Assembly: GCA_002711845.1 (NCBI GenBank)
Contig: PASF01000008.1
Span: forward strand, 186,001 to 250,000
DNA: 64,000 bases
Reading direction: 5' to 3'
DNA from: Gammaproteobacteria bacterium
GTDB taxonomy: Bacteria > Pseudomonadota > Gammaproteobacteria > Pseudomonadales > Pseudohongiellaceae
The notes under the pieces are model-generated. The model was given only the letters and a program-made list of their open reading frames with translations, had not been told where the DNA came from and made no database searches. The stretch's first letter is position 1, and every line of letters begins with the position of its first letter. Shown piece by piece: positions 53,812 to 63,946 of this stretch. The translations under genes were made by a program, and so were the position numbers.

Positions 53812-54164
53812 TAGAGTGAGGAGTCCATTTTGTGCAGGTCGTCTTCTTCAATCGTACCGAACGATTCTTTAATACGGATTATCAGCGCCAGTCCAACAGA
53901 GATCGTAGCAACACCCACCACAATCGCGGTCAGAATCAGTACATGCGTAAGGGGATTGGAGTAAAGATCCACACCCTCTACGTACACGGGGCCGGCTGAG
54001 CCCTCTATGTAGCCAAAGCTGATATACAGGAAGAACACTGAAGTCTGGAAAACGTTTAGGCCTATCAGTTTCTTGATCAGGTTACTGCTTGATATCACCA
54101 TGTAAAAACCAGTCATCATCAAAAAGATGATAATCAGGTAATTCCAGACACCCAGCCCGCTCAT
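53811..54164 (-). CDS. mnhC: Mrp antiporter subunit C (NuoK-like)
   Basis: A 117-residue, three-helix NuoK-type protein (LIKKLIGLNVFQTSVFFLYI, HVLILTAIVVGVATISVGLALIIRI). Overlaps MrpB by four bases (ATGA). Confidence 0.93.
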   Translation of the reverse strand: MSGLGVWNYLIIIFLMMTGFYMVISSSNLIKKLIGLNVFQTSVFFLYISFGYIEGSAGPVYVEGVDLYSNPLTHVLILTAIVVGVATISVGLALIIRIKESFGTIEEDDLHKMDSSL

Positions 54165-54595
54165 GATACATCTCCGTCAACTTCACCGCGGGCGGCGAAG
54201 GTAAAAAATATCAGCATGATCACTGAAGCCACCGTCAGGCCGACACCGAACTCTACCAGAATAATGCCCAGGTGTTGCCCGGCCACCGGATAAGCGCCCA
54301 GCACGTCGTAATCAAGATAGTTGGCCCCCAAAAACAGACTGGCAACACCCACGCCGGCATACAACAGCACACCAGCCGACGATACCGCCTTGAGTATCCA
54401 CTCAGGGGCAATTTTCTGTGTCTCGCGCACACCGAAAAGCAGTGTATGAATGACAAAAGCCGATGCAAAAATGACACCGGCCTGGAACCCGCCGCCCGGA
54501 CCAAAATCGCCGTGAAACTGAACATATAGTCCGAACAGCATAATGTAGGGGATCAGAAATTTACCGACCACCCTGAGGATCATGTGGTTATTCAT
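54161..54595 (-). CDS. mnhB: Mrp antiporter subunit B
   Basis: A 144-residue protein with four helices and the family motif HGDFGPGGGFQAGVI near residues 31-45. ATG at 54595 lies within the last codons of the upstream gene; an earlier start would read through that gene. Confidence 0.94.
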   Translation of the reverse strand: MNNHMILRVVGKFLIPYIMLFGLYVQFHGDFGPGGGFQAGVIFASAFVIHTLLFGVRETQKIAPEWILKAVSSAGVLLYAGVGVASLFLGANYLDYDVLGAYPVAGQHLGIILVEFGVGLTVASVIMLIFFTFAARGEVDGDVS

Positions 54596-55151
54596 CCGCG
54601 TGTTTCTCCTCACGGCGACGACGGCCACCGATTAACAGCAGCACCCCCACCCCGGCAGTGAAAATCACCACGACTTCGCCCAACGTATCAAAGCCCCGGT
54701 AACTGGCAAGCACTGCGGTGACCAGGTTCGGCACATCAATTTCGGACATGGATTGCTGCGTGTACCGGGGCGTCACATGAACCTGCGCAGGATTGTCGGC
54801 GCCGCCAAATGGCGGCAAATCCACAATGCCATAAATCAGCGTTGCGCCAGTCACCACAACAATAACCAGAGGCAACAGACTGATCTTTTTCTTGACCAGC
54901 ATTTTTTCCTTTTCGCGCCCGGTCAGACCCAACGTAGCCAGCATCAGGATGGTGGAAATTCCAGCCCCCACGGCCGCCTCCGTGAACGCGACGTCGGCCG
55001 CAGCCAGCATGAGGAAAAGAGATGCAGATACCAGGCTATAGATACCAAACAGCATGACAGCACTGAATACATCACGTATGCGTACGATCGCTATGGAAAT
55101 GATCGCCAGAAATGCCAGCAGGAAAATATCAATTAGTTGTTCCAGAATCAC
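54588..55151 (-). CDS. MrpA C-terminal-like subunit (MbhD/E fusion, DUF4040)
   Basis: A 187-residue protein corresponding to the C-terminal domains of MrpA, without the NuoL-like body: an N-terminal MbhD/DUF4040 part (AADVAFTEAAVGAGISTILML) and a C-terminal MbhE-type part (NLVTAVLASYRGFDTLGEVVVIFTAG). The start is GTG 55151, overlapping the MrpG stop. Its presence, and the lack of a full MrpA, means one of the D-type copies likely serves as the large antiporter subunit. Confidence 0.85.
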   Translation of the reverse strand: MILEQLIDIFLLAFLAIISIAIVRIRDVFSAVMLFGIYSLVSASLFLMLAAADVAFTEAAVGAGISTILMLATLGLTGREKEKMLVKKKISLLPLVIVVVTGATLIYGIVDLPPFGGADNPAQVHVTPRYTQQSMSEIDVPNLVTAVLASYRGFDTLGEVVVIFTAGVGVLLLIGGRRRREEKHADE

Positions 55152-55489
55152 GTTGCCCGTCCTTCGTTTTGCGCACCTGAACCGGTATCGGATTTTGACC
55201 AGGGTTTCAGGCCACCTTTGCGTGCAGCCTTGGCCAGCGCGTGTGTTGACGTCGGGCAGGTAAACAGCATGAACATAAAAATCAACAGCAGCTTGACAGT
55301 GGCCAGCGTCATACCGAACTGCAGCATCAAACCGCCGATAAAGAAACCGGTACACAAGGTGTCTGTGATGCCCGCGGCATGCATGCGTGTATAGAAATCC
55401 GGAAACCGAAGGATGCCGATGGCACCTACAACACCAAGCACAGCGCCCAGGCCGAGCAAAACAGCAGAGAACAGTTGTAGAATGTCCAC
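55148..55489 (-). CDS. mnhG: Mrp antiporter subunit G
   Basis: A 113-residue, three-helix protein with the typical GAIGILRFPDFYTRMHAAGITDTLCTG motif near 23-49. Lies two bases from MrpF; stop overlaps the next GTG. Confidence 0.94.
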   Translation of the reverse strand: MDILQLFSAVLLGLGAVLGVVGAIGILRFPDFYTRMHAAGITDTLCTGFFIGGLMLQFGMTLATVKLLLIFMFMLFTCPTSTHALAKAARKGGLKPWSKSDTGSGAQNEGRAT

Positions 55490-55491
55490 GA

Positions 55492-55848
55492 TTATTTGCC
55501 CTCCTGGTTCTTCACATCCGGGCTCGTCACCGCCTCATCAGGCGCGACATTGTCCTGAACGACATTACTGTGACCGGCCACATCACCGGAATGGCCTAAA
55601 CTGCCAAACTCGAAATATTTCATCACCGCCACGATCGCTATGAAGTTGATCATGGCGTAAACCAGCGCTATATCCAGATAGTCCCCGCGTCCGGCGATAG
55701 CGGCAATCACGGCAATCAGCAACACCGTCTTGGTGCCGAACATGTTGACTGCCAGCATACGGTCGTAAATTGTCGGACCCAGCAACGCGCGCAAGATGGC
55801 GAGCGCCATGGTCACCAGAATGGCCAAAGCGGCCGATGTTAGAATCAT
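55492..55848 (-). CDS. mnhF: Mrp antiporter subunit F
   Basis: A 118-residue protein with three helices and the conserved GPTIYDRMLAVNMFGTKTV segment near 26-44; the C-terminal 30 residues are polar. Overlaps MrpE by four bases. Confidence 0.93.
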   Translation of the reverse strand: MILTSAALAILVTMALAILRALLGPTIYDRMLAVNMFGTKTVLLIAVIAAIAGRGDYLDIALVYAMINFIAIVAVMKYFEFGSLGHSGDVAGHSNVVQDNVAPDEAVTSPDVKNQEGK

Positions 55849-56324
55849 GACTGGTCCTCGACGCGGGCGGGAACCCGCTCGTCAAAGGTGCCTTGTTCCA
55901 CACCTTGTGCGCTTTCCTGGTTGAGGGCGTGAACTTCAATCCGGCTATCTTCGATCTTCAGCGTCACTGTGCCTGGCGTCAGCGTGACAGAGTTACCCAA
56001 CACCACTTTCCCCAACTGGCTGCTTTGCCTGATCTGAACACTCACGATGCGCGGATCGATGTCAGGGTTCGGGCTCAGGATAATTTTTACCATCTTGATA
56101 TTGGAGATGACGATCTGCCACAACAAATACAGCCAGTAGCGAATAAGTTTGACGCTCAGATGCAGGGGATGGCTCTCTTCATCGACCACGTCCATGCGAT
56201 AAGCAAGGAATGCAGCAAACAGAACGGAGACAATACCCAGGGAAATCAAAAGGGGTGTGGTGTAACCGGACAGTACCCACCACAAAAGGGCGAGGAAGAA
56301 CAACAGACCTGTCATGTGCTTCAT
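55845..56324 (-). CDS. mnhE: Mrp antiporter subunit E
   Basis: A 159-residue protein with two N-terminal helices and a soluble C-terminal domain with NSVTLTPGTVTLKIEDSRIEVHAL, typical of MrpE. First gene of the nine-gene operon, transcribed leftward; GTGAC repeats lie upstream. Confidence 0.93.
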   Translation of the reverse strand: MKHMTGLLFFLALLWWVLSGYTTPLLISLGIVSVLFAAFLAYRMDVVDEESHPLHLSVKLIRYWLYLLWQIVISNIKMVKIILSPNPDIDPRIVSVQIRQSSQLGKVVLGNSVTLTPGTVTLKIEDSRIEVHALNQESAQGVEQGTFDERVPARVEDQS

Positions 56325-56635
56325 GTTTTATTTTGCCTCGATGCCAACACCGGAATTTGTACCCTGTCAGCCTGGACCCATTATTATTCCGTAAGTCACC
56401 GGAGCACTACCGCCGGATTTCGTGACAAATTACATCAACTTGTGACGGAAGCGCACGTTTGTGACAAATATGTCAGCATGCTGTCAAAGTTCAGGTAACA
56501 CTGCCTGACAGCCAGAAATATCGAAGGTGAAAACTAGCAAAACGGGGCATTTTTGGCAAGAAGATCCGTACCTTTGTCGCTCGAAAACCGGCCCGGATCA
56601 GCCGTCATCAGCACCATCACGCGCGCCTCGCCCAC
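56325..56635. other. Intergenic region between the Mrp operon and ppiD
   Basis: About 310 bases with no convincing gene. It should hold the Mrp operon promoter. Three GTGAC repeats are annotated separately; beyond these I see nothing specific. Confidence 0.6.
56421..56465. promoter_or_regulatory. Iterated GTGAC motifs upstream of the Mrp operon
   Basis: GTGAC occurs at 56422, 56442 and 56461 in the same orientation, 20 and 19 bases apart (about two helical turns), twice as GTGACAAAT. This suggests a regulator binding the same face of the DNA about 100-140 bases before mnhE. Confidence 0.45.
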
Positions 56636-56675
56636 AAAAAAGCCGGAGAAAACACTGGTTTTCTCCGGCTTTTTT
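56636..56675. terminator. Bidirectional terminator downstream of ppiD
   Basis: Long stem AAAAAGCCGGAGAAAAC paired with GTTTTCTCCGGCTTTTT around a five-base loop. A and T runs on both sides let it act on either strand; it lies about 45 bases after the ppiD stop. Confidence 0.9.
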
Positions 56676-56718
56676 GTCAGCTGTGCCAACAGATCGCCAG
56701 GTGACCCGGCTGCCCGTT

Positions 56719-58614
56719 TTACAGGCCCGTCGGGTTCATTTCCAGGCCCGTGATATCAGCCTCGGCCTGCAGGTTACGCAGCAGCGCATCAAAGCTCATG
56801 CGCCCCTTGTTCTCGATCAGCGCCGCCGTCAGCTGTTGCCGTTGCTGCTCGGGCATGTCCGCCGCGTCACCATCGTCCACCGACTGCAACTCAACCAGCA
56901 CGTAGGCACCGTTGGTCAGGCTGAAGCCGCGGCGCACCGGCTGCCCGTCATCAGGGGCCGGCATACCGAATACATTGCGCACGATCTCGATGTTGACGTT
57001 GCCCTGGTTGCGACGCACATCTTCGCGCTCAATCCAGCTCAACGACTCACTGGTCATCTGCTCGCTGATATCCTCACCGGCCTCAATGGCACTGAGCAGC
57101 TGTTCGCCCAGTTCACGGGCCAACTGCCGCTCTCTTTCGCCGCGCAGCGTGACCGCGATTTCCGGCCGGACCTCATCAAAGGGAACCAGCGCCTCGGGCC
57201 GGTATTCCTGCAAATGAATAACAACGGCACGGGTGTCACTCAATTCGATCAGGTCACTGTTCAGTTCTTCGTCCAGCACATCAACCGAGAAGGCTGCGTC
57301 GACGACACGCTCGTCGGACGTAATGTTACTGCTGCCGCCACTGCGGCCAAAAAATTCGCTCTGCTGGATCTCAAGGCCCAGCTCTTCATTGATGGCCTGC
57401 AGATCGAAAGTCTCAAACGCCAGATTGGCCAGCGTTTCCAGCCGACTGAAGTACAGCTGATCAACTTCCGTTGAATTCAGATCCCGCTCAATACGCTCGG
57501 CAACCTCGTCAAATTCCGGGTAAGCCTGTGCATCATATTCTGTCAGCTTCACCAGATGCACACCAAACTCGGAGACCACCGGCTCGGATACCTGATCCAC
57601 ATCAAGGTTCAACAGGGCCTGCTCCAGCGCCGCCGGGAAGACACTGCCATCGGTGTAGCCAATATCACCATCATCCTCGGCAGACACCACATCATCGGAA
57701 AACTCGCGTGCCAGCTCACCGAAATCCTCGCCTGCATCAATGCGTGCCTTGACCTCGGCGGCGGTCGCCAGCAGTTCGTCTTCTGACGCGTCACCACCGA
57801 GCTCCCAGAGGATGTGAGATGCACGGCGCTCAATGTTGGCAACCGCCGCATCACGCTCTTCTTCATAACGTGCACGCACCTGCGCAGGGTCCACTGCCAC
57901 TTCGTTGAAAATGGCATTCTTGTCCAGCACCACATAGTTCACTGACACTTGTTCCGGCGCGGTAAATTCAGCCGGGTTATTGTCATAGTAAGCGCGGATC
58001 TCCGCCTCCGGAATGGCCTCTCCCAGGGTGCGATTGGCCAGCGGAATCGACAGGTAGCGGAAGTCACGCGACTGCAATTCCAGCGCTGCCAGTCGGGCTA
58101 TTTCCTGCTCGGTAACAAAACCGGTGCTGGCGTAGGCATTTGCCAGCTGGCTCATCATCATCTGCTGCGCCAGCGAGGCGCGGTAGGTTTGCGGGGTGAA
58201 ACCCTGGGCTGCCATGGTGCGACGCGCCAGGTCTGCATCAAACACCCCCCCTACCTGAAACTGGGGTGTACGCACAATCTGGCGATCCAGTGACGCCTCG
58301 GAGATGGTCATGCCTGCCTGCTCGGCAGCCTGCATCAGCAAGCGATCCTCGATCAGCTGGCCCAGGGCGATTTCGCGCAACAGTTCTTCATCGAAATCCT
58401 GCACATTGGCGCCCATCTGCGCCATCACATTCTGCAGACTCTGCGCCAGTTCCGGTTCGGTGATCTCTTCACCATTGACACTGGCCACGTTGTTGCCGCC
58501 CAGGAAGCCGCCGATGATCGATTCCGCGCCAAACAGCGCAAACACGCCGATGATGAAACCGATAATGATTTTGGCGATGACTCCCTGGGAGTTGTCTCTT
58601 ATCGTCTGCAGCAT
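56719..58614 (-). CDS. ppiD: Periplasmic folding chaperone PpiD (SurA/parvulin type)
   Basis: A 631-residue inner-membrane-anchored chaperone that helps outer-membrane proteins fold at the SecYEG exit. One N-terminal helix (GVIAKIIIGFIIGVFALFGAESIIGGF), a SurA-N-like helical domain and a parvulin domain (RRASHILWELGGDASEDELL... VVSEFGVHLVKL, about 265-365). Length near E. coli PpiD (623). hupB lies upstream, the conserved order. Confidence 0.93.
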   Translation of the reverse strand: MLQTIRDNSQGVIAKIIIGFIIGVFALFGAESIIGGFLGGNNVASVNGEEITEPELAQSLQNVMAQMGANVQDFDEELLREIALGQLIEDRLLMQAAEQAGMTISEASLDRQIVRTPQFQVGGVFDADLARRTMAAQGFTPQTYRASLAQQMMMSQLANAYASTGFVTEQEIARLAALELQSRDFRYLSIPLANRTLGEAIPEAEIRAYYDNNPAEFTAPEQVSVNYVVLDKNAIFNEVAVDPAQVRARYEEERDAAVANIERRASHILWELGGDASEDELLATAAEVKARIDAGEDFGELAREFSDDVVSAEDDGDIGYTDGSVFPAALEQALLNLDVDQVSEPVVSEFGVHLVKLTEYDAQAYPEFDEVAERIERDLNSTEVDQLYFSRLETLANLAFETFDLQAINEELGLEIQQSEFFGRSGGSSNITSDERVVDAAFSVDVLDEELNSDLIELSDTRAVVIHLQEYRPEALVPFDEVRPEIAVTLRGERERQLARELGEQLLSAIEAGEDISEQMTSESLSWIEREDVRRNQGNVNIEIVRNVFGMPAPDDGQPVRRGFSLTNGAYVLVELQSVDDGDAADMPEQQRQQLTAALIENKGRMSFDALLRNLQAEADITGLEMNPTGL

Positions 58615-58651
58615 ACAATTTCCTGAAAATCTGAAATGAAAACGGGTCTTG

Positions 58652-58683
58652 TCACCCGTCCGGCTCTGACGCCGGACGGGTGA
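58652..58683 (-). terminator. Hairpin between hupB and ppiD (first)
   Basis: TCACCCGTCCGGC pairs with GCCGGACGGGTGA over 13 bases around TCTGAC; no clear T run, so this may be an attenuator or part of a double terminator with the next hairpin. Confidence 0.6.
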
Positions 58684-58690
58684 TGAAACT

Positions 58691-58719
58691 AAAAGGGCGC
58701 ATCAATGATGCGCCCTTTT
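58691..58719 (-). terminator. Terminator downstream of hupB
   Basis: AAAAGGGCGCATC paired with GATGCGCCCTTTT around AAT, with a short T tract on either strand. Lies between hupB and ppiD. Confidence 0.8.
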
Positions 58720-58835
58720 CCCGGCCCTGATTCATCTGCGTATCTGACCAGACGATCAGCATCCACATAGCGACAGAATCAGGCTCCGACTCTGACATCA
58801 TACCGGGACATAAGACCCGGCGAAGTCAGACAAAC

Positions 58836-59111
58836 TTAGCTGTTTACCGCATCTTTCAGTGCTTTGCCCGGCTTGAAATTCGGCACCTTGGCCGCTTTGA
58901 TTTCAATCGTTGCACCTGTTTGCGGATTACGGCCAGTGCGCGCAGCACGGTCTTTTGTGCCAAACGTACCAAAGCCTACAAGTACTACCGGCTCGCTTTT
59001 CTGCAGCGAATCCGTAATCGTGTCGATCATGGCATCGATTACGCGGGCAGCAGCCGCTTTCGGTAAATCTGCACTGGCGGCAACGGCTTCGATCAATTCT
59101 GATTTATTCAC
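58836..59111 (-). CDS. hupB: DNA-binding protein HU-beta
   Basis: A 91-residue HU-family nucleoid protein with the beta-arm motif [29 protein letters not shown]. It starts at GTG 59111 with AAGGGGAT. Lies between lon and ppiD as in E. coli. Confidence 0.95.
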   Translation of the reverse strand: MNKSELIEAVAASADLPKAAAARVIDAMIDTITDSLQKSEPVVLVGFGTFGTKDRAARTGRNPQTGATIEIKAAKVPNFKPGKALKDAVNS

Positions 59112-59298
59112 AGTATCCCCTTGTTTTTTTGTACCTGTTAATGGTGTGACGGAGTGTAGGTTTCAATCTGGTTTGCTTCCCACCAGATGGCGCTGGATGC
59201 AGCGTCGCCAACATCCGGAAGGCGCGCGGCATAAAGCCAAAAACAACCGTGACTTTATACCAAGCGCCCGAAAGCCGTGTCAACACAAAACGCCGTAA

Positions 59299-61752
59299 TC
59301 AGTGGGTGCTGACGGCATTTTCGTCTTTTGCCGGCTCTTTTTTGCCAATCGGTCCGTCACCCTGCGGCAAGGGTTGCGGCATACGCTCCAGGGCCAGCTC
59401 CAGCACCTGATCAATCCACTTGACCGGATGAATGGCCAGGTCCGCTTTAATGTTATCCGGAATCTCTTTGAGATCGCGCTCATTGTCAGCCGGAATGATG
59501 ACCGTCTTGATGTTGCCGCGGTGTGCCGCCAGCAGTTTCTCTTTCAGACCACCGATACGCAGAACCTGACCGCGCAGCGTGATTTCACCGGTCATGGCCA
59601 CATCCGCCTTGACCGGAATATTGGTCAGCACAGACACGATCGCGGTACACATTCCCACCCCGGCACTGGGGCCATCCTTGGGCGTGGCACCCTCGGGCAC
59701 GTGAATGTGCAGATCAATGTTTTCATGGAAACTGGACTTCAACCCCAGCATCGCCGAGCGGCTGCGCACCACGGTCAGGGCAGCCTGGATGGACTCCTGC
59801 ATGACGTCACCCAGCGACCCGGTCTTGACGGTCTTGCCTTTGCCTTCCACCGCCACCGACTCAATGGTCAGCAGCTCACCACCCACCTGGGTCCAGGCCA
59901 GGCCGTTGACCTGCCCTACCCGGTTGCTTTCCTCGGCAACGCCGTAGTCGTACTTGCGCACTCCGGAATAGTGTTCCAGCAAATCGGGGGTCAGCGTCAG
60001 TGTCTGCTTCCCGGCCTTGCCTTTGCCCTTGACCTTGTCATCACGAAGCGCAGCTTCCTTGACCACCTTGCGGCACAATTTGGCTATTTCGCGCTCCAGG
60101 CCCCGCACACCCGCCTCACGGCTGTAATAACGTATCAGATCGCGAATGGTCTCTTCCGGTACGTCCAGCTCATCCTCTTCCAAGCCATTGGCTTTCAGCT
60201 GCTTGGGCAGCAGGTACTTGGCCGCGATGTTGATCTTCTCTGCTTCGGTATACCCTGGCAGACGAATCACTTCCATCCGGTCCAGCAACGGCCCGGGGAT
60301 ATTCATGGTGTTGGACGTACACACGAACATGACCTCTGACAGGTCGTAATCAACCTCCAGGTAATGGTCGTTAAACGCCTTGTTCTGTTCCGGATCCAGC
60401 ACTTCCAGCAAGGCCGAGGCCGGGTCGCCGCGGTGATCCATGCCCATCTTGTCGATCTCGTCCAGCAGGAACAGCGGGTTCTTCACACCGGCCTTGGACA
60501 ATTTCTGCATCAGTTTGCCTGGCAAGGAACCGATGTAGGTACGACGGTGACCGCGGATCTCCGCTTCATCGCGAACGCCGCCCAGCGCCATACGGATGAA
60601 TTTGCGATTGGTTGAGCGCGCGATGGACTCGCCCAGCGAGGTCTTGCCGACACCCGGCGGCCCCACCAGACAGAGGATGGGCCCCTTCAGTTTCTTCACC
60701 CGCTTCTGCACAGCCAGATATTCCAGAATGCGTTCCTTGACCTCTTCCAGGCCATAATGGTCGGCATTCAGAATGTTTTCTGCCTTGTCCAGCTCCAGGC
60801 TGACCTTGCTGCGTTTTCTCCAGGGAATGTTCACCATCCAGTCAAGATAGGTGCGCACCACGGACGCTTCCGAAGACATTGGCGACATCATCTTCAGCTT
60901 GTTCCACTCGGCCAGGGATTTGTCCTTGGCTTCCTTGGTCATGCCGGCTTTTTCGATTTTGTTCTTTAATTCCTCAGCCTCATTGGGGCCGTCTTCCATC
61001 TCACCCATTTCTTTCTGGATGGCTTTCATCTGTTCATTCAGATAATACTCGCGCTGGCTTTTTTCCATCTGCTTTTTAACACGGCCACGGATGCGCTTTT
61101 CAACCTGGAACAGGTCAATTTCCGCTTCGATCAGGCCCATCAAATGCTCAATGCGCGGCTGCAGACCCACCAGCTCCAGCAGGTTCTGCTTTTCCTGCAG
61201 CTGCAATGACATGTGCGACGCAATGGTGTCCACCATGCGCCCGGGCTCATCGATGCCGGAGATTGAGCTCATCACTTCCGGCGGGATCTTGCGGCTCAGC
61301 TGCACGTACTGATCAAACTGTGACAGCAGTGAACGCAACAGCAGTTGCGACTGCTTGTCCGGTAGCGGATCGGAATGCAGCGGCATGACCTGACTCTGGA
61401 AATAGTCGTCTTCCAGTTCTACCGAACGGATACGCGCACGCGTGACACCTTCAACCAGCACCTTGACGGTGCCGTCGGGCAGACGAATCAGCTGCAAAAT
61501 GGTCGCGATAGTGCCTACCGAGAAAATGTCCTTCAGGCCCGGGTCATCTTCCGACGCGTTTTTCTGCGCCACCAGCAGAACCTGTTTGTGACTGTGCATG
61601 GCGATTTCCAGCGACCGGATGGATCGCGGACGCCCGACAAACAGCGGCTGTACAATTTGTGGGTACACCACAACATCGCGCAGCGGTAACAAAGGTAGAC
61701 TGGACCGGATGTCGGTCGGGGTATCAGAAGCGTCGCCCATAATAATACTCAT
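59299..61752 (-). CDS. lon: ATP-dependent protease Lon
   Basis: An 817-residue AAA+ serine protease. Visible parts: N-terminal substrate domain ([13 protein letters not shown] at 20-32), Walker [13 protein letters not shown] near 366-377, Walker [13 protein letters not shown] and the proteolytic Ser in [15 protein letters not shown] followed by the catalytic Lys in [13 protein letters not shown]. Some slack at the start: an ATG 12 bases further in (MGDASDTP) is possible. A heat-shock-type promoter precedes it. Confidence 0.96.
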   Translation of the reverse strand: MSIIMGDASDTPTDIRSSLPLLPLRDVVVYPQIVQPLFVGRPRSIRSLEIAMHSHKQVLLVAQKNASEDDPGLKDIFSVGTIATILQLIRLPDGTVKVLVEGVTRARIRSVELEDDYFQSQVMPLHSDPLPDKQSQLLLRSLLSQFDQYVQLSRKIPPEVMSSISGIDEPGRMVDTIASHMSLQLQEKQNLLELVGLQPRIEHLMGLIEAEIDLFQVEKRIRGRVKKQMEKSQREYYLNEQMKAIQKEMGEMEDGPNEAEELKNKIEKAGMTKEAKDKSLAEWNKLKMMSPMSSEASVVRTYLDWMVNIPWRKRSKVSLELDKAENILNADHYGLEEVKERILEYLAVQKRVKKLKGPILCLVGPPGVGKTSLGESIARSTNRKFIRMALGGVRDEAEIRGHRRTYIGSLPGKLMQKLSKAGVKNPLFLLDEIDKMGMDHRGDPASALLEVLDPEQNKAFNDHYLEVDYDLSEVMFVCTSNTMNIPGPLLDRMEVIRLPGYTEAEKINIAAKYLLPKQLKANGLEEDELDVPEETIRDLIRYYSREAGVRGLEREIAKLCRKVVKEAALRDDKVKGKGKAGKQTLTLTPDLLEHYSGVRKYDYGVAEESNRVGQVNGLAWTQVGGELLTIESVAVEGKGKTVKTGSLGDVMQESIQAALTVVRSRSAMLGLKSSFHENIDLHIHVPEGATPKDGPSAGVGMCTAIVSVLTNIPVKADVAMTGEITLRGQVLRIGGLKEKLLAAHRGNIKTVIIPADNERDLKEIPDNIKADLAIHPVKWIDQVLELALERMPQPLPQGDGPIGKKEPAKDENAVSTH

Positions 61753-61791
61753 CGTAGTCGTAGTGGCTGTAGTACAAGCTATAGCCTCTTA

Positions 61792-61820
61792 ATGTGAGGC
61801 CTGCCGCGAGGGATTTCAAG
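61792..61820 (-). promoter_or_regulatory. Sigma-32 (heat-shock) promoter of lon
   Basis: The minus strand has CTTGAAA (61820-61814), a 14-base spacer and CCTCACAT (61799-61792), close to the heat-shock consensus CTTGAAA / CCCCATNT. The predicted start lies about 30 bases before the lon ATG. Confidence 0.7.
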
Positions 61821-61944
61821 GGGAACCTGAGGTGCACGCGCTGATTGGCGTCTATTTACCGGCAATCCGGGCCCGCCGGTACGGGGCCTGCCAGCGCCGC
61901 GCCGTGTCGGCCGTTCAGGCCTGGCACGGCGGGGACGCCGGGGT

Positions 61945-63225
61945 TTACTCGGCGGTCTTGGACGTCTGTTGCTCCGCCTCGTACATCAACAATGGTTCCG
62001 ACTCACCATTGATAACGGCCGCATCAATCACAACTTTCGACACATCTTTCATGGAAGGAATCTTGTACATGCTATCCAGCAGGACATTTTCCATGATCGA
62101 GCGCAAACCACGGGCACCGGTTTTGCGTTCCTTGGCTTTTTTCGCGACAGCCTGCAGGGCATCGTCACGGAACTGGATTTCCACCTCTTCCATGTCAAAC
62201 AGCTTCTGGTACTGCTTGACCAGGGAATTTTTCGGCTCTTTGAGAATCCGCACCAGCGCATCCAGGTCCAGCTCTTCCAGGGTCGCAATCATGGGCAGGC
62301 GGCCGACAAATTCAGGAATCAGACCAAATTTGACCAGGTCCTCAGGCTCTACGCTGCGCAGCGATTCGCCGATCATCTTGTCCACGTCCTTGCTGCGCAC
62401 TTCCGCGTTAAAGCCGATGCCGCTCTTCTCGGAGCGGTCACGAATGATCTTGTCCAGCCCGGCAAACGCACCGCCACAGATAAACAGGATGTTGGCAGTA
62501 TCCACCTGCAGGAATTCCTGCTGCGGGTGTTTGCGCCCCCCCTGCGGCGGCACCGAGGCAACCGTCCCTTCGATCAGTTTCAGCAGCGCCTGCTGCACAC
62601 CCTCACCGGAAACATCGCGGGTGATTGACGGGTTATCGGATTTGCGCGAGATCTTGTCGATCTCATCAATGTAGACGATACCAATCTGTGCTTTTTCAAC
62701 ATCATAGTCGCACTTCTGCAACAGCTTCTGGATGATGTTTTCCACGTCTTCACCGACATAACCGGCTTCCGTCAGGGTGGTGGCATCGGCAATGGTAAAG
62801 GGCACGTCCAGCAGCCGCGCCAGCGTTTCCGCCAGCAGGGTTTTGCCGGTACCGGTGGGCCCGATCATCAGGATATTACTTTTCCCCAGCTCAACGTCAC
62901 CGCTACGGCGGTCATAGCCCAGGCGTTTGTAATGGTTGTACACCGCCACCGCCAATACCTTCTTGGCGTTTTCCTGGCCGATGACATACTCATCAAGTGT
63001 CTGTTTGATTTCCGCAGGGGTCGGCAACTTCTTGCGACCGGACTCGGCTTCCTTCTCCTGAATCTCTTCGCGAATAATGTCGTTGCAGAGATCCACACAT
63101 TCATCGCAAACAAATACAGAAGGGCCGGCGATCAGCTTGCGGACTTCGTGCTGGCTTTTGCCGCAAAACGAGCAGTACAGCAGTTTGCCGTTGTCATCAC
63201 CCTTGTTGTAGCGATCATCAGACAT
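61945..63225 (-). CDS. clpX: ClpX ATPase, unfoldase subunit of ClpXP
   Basis: A 426-residue AAA+ protein with the N-terminal zinc domain ([11 protein letters not shown] and CDECVDLC), Walker [13 protein letters not shown] near 120-131, Walker [11 protein letters not shown] and the pore loop GYVGED (the conserved GYVG). Follows clpP in the usual order with about 70 bases between. Confidence 0.97.
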   Translation of the reverse strand: MSDDRYNKGDDNGKLLYCSFCGKSQHEVRKLIAGPSVFVCDECVDLCNDIIREEIQEKEAESGRKKLPTPAEIKQTLDEYVIGQENAKKVLAVAVYNHYKRLGYDRRSGDVELGKSNILMIGPTGTGKTLLAETLARLLDVPFTIADATTLTEAGYVGEDVENIIQKLLQKCDYDVEKAQIGIVYIDEIDKISRKSDNPSITRDVSGEGVQQALLKLIEGTVASVPPQGGRKHPQQEFLQVDTANILFICGGAFAGLDKIIRDRSEKSGIGFNAEVRSKDVDKMIGESLRSVEPEDLVKFGLIPEFVGRLPMIATLEELDLDALVRILKEPKNSLVKQYQKLFDMEEVEIQFRDDALQAVAKKAKERKTGARGLRSIMENVLLDSMYKIPSMKDVSKVVIDAAVINGESEPLLMYEAEQQTSKTAE

Positions 63226-63296
63226 TCAATTTCCTCTAACGTGTAACCGCAGCCCGCTGTCAGCGGCACTGGCAACAGTGCCCTGACATCCCGGCA

Positions 63297-63917
63297 TTAC
63301 ACGGCTCTGCGTGAAATAACCTTATCTATCAGACCATATGATACTGCCTCTTCGGCATTCATGAAATGGTCGCGTTCGGTCTCCCGTTCGATCTCGGCGA
63401 TCGATCGCCCGGTGTGATGCGCCATGATCTCATTGAGCTGGCGCCGCATTTTCAGGATCTCGGTCGCCTGGATCTCGATATCCGAGGCCTGGCCATGAGC
63501 GCCACCGCTGGGCTGATGGATCATCATCCGCGAATTGGGCAGGGCATGGCGTTTGCCAGCCGCGCCACCGGTCAGCAGAAACGCGCCCATGCTCGCGGCC
63601 TGACCGATACACATGGTGCTGACATCGGGCTTGATGAACTGCATGGTGTCATAAATTGACAGCCCCGCCGTGACCGCGCCGCCTGGCGAGTTGATATACA
63701 GGTGAATATCCTTGTCCGGGTTCTCTGACTCCAGAAACAACAACTGCGCCACCACCAGATTGGCCATGTGATCCTCGACCGGGCCGATCAGGAAGATCAC
63801 ACGCTCTTTCAGCAGGCGCGAATAAATGTCATACGCACGCTCCCCACGGGCATTCTGTTCAACAACCATGGGGACCAGGTTGGCTTCTATCATCGAAAGC
63901 ATCGATTCACTCGACAT
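63297..63917 (-). CDS. clpP: ClpP protease subunit
   Basis: A 206-residue serine protease with catalytic S109 in [12 protein letters not shown]134 in MMIHQPSGG and an Asp near residue 183 in the [19 protein letters not shown] segment. Tetradecamer that works with ClpX. Starts 30 bases after the tig stop. Confidence 0.97.
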   Translation of the reverse strand: MSSESMLSMIEANLVPMVVEQNARGERAYDIYSRLLKERVIFLIGPVEDHMANLVVAQLLFLESENPDKDIHLYINSPGGAVTAGLSIYDTMQFIKPDVSTMCIGQAASMGAFLLTGGAAGKRHALPNSRMMIHQPSGGAHGQASDIEIQATEILKMRRQLNEIMAHHTGRSIAEIERETERDHFMNAEEAVSYGLIDKVISRRAV

Positions 63918-63946
63918 ATGATCAGGCCTTTTTGTCTGTCGTTTTA

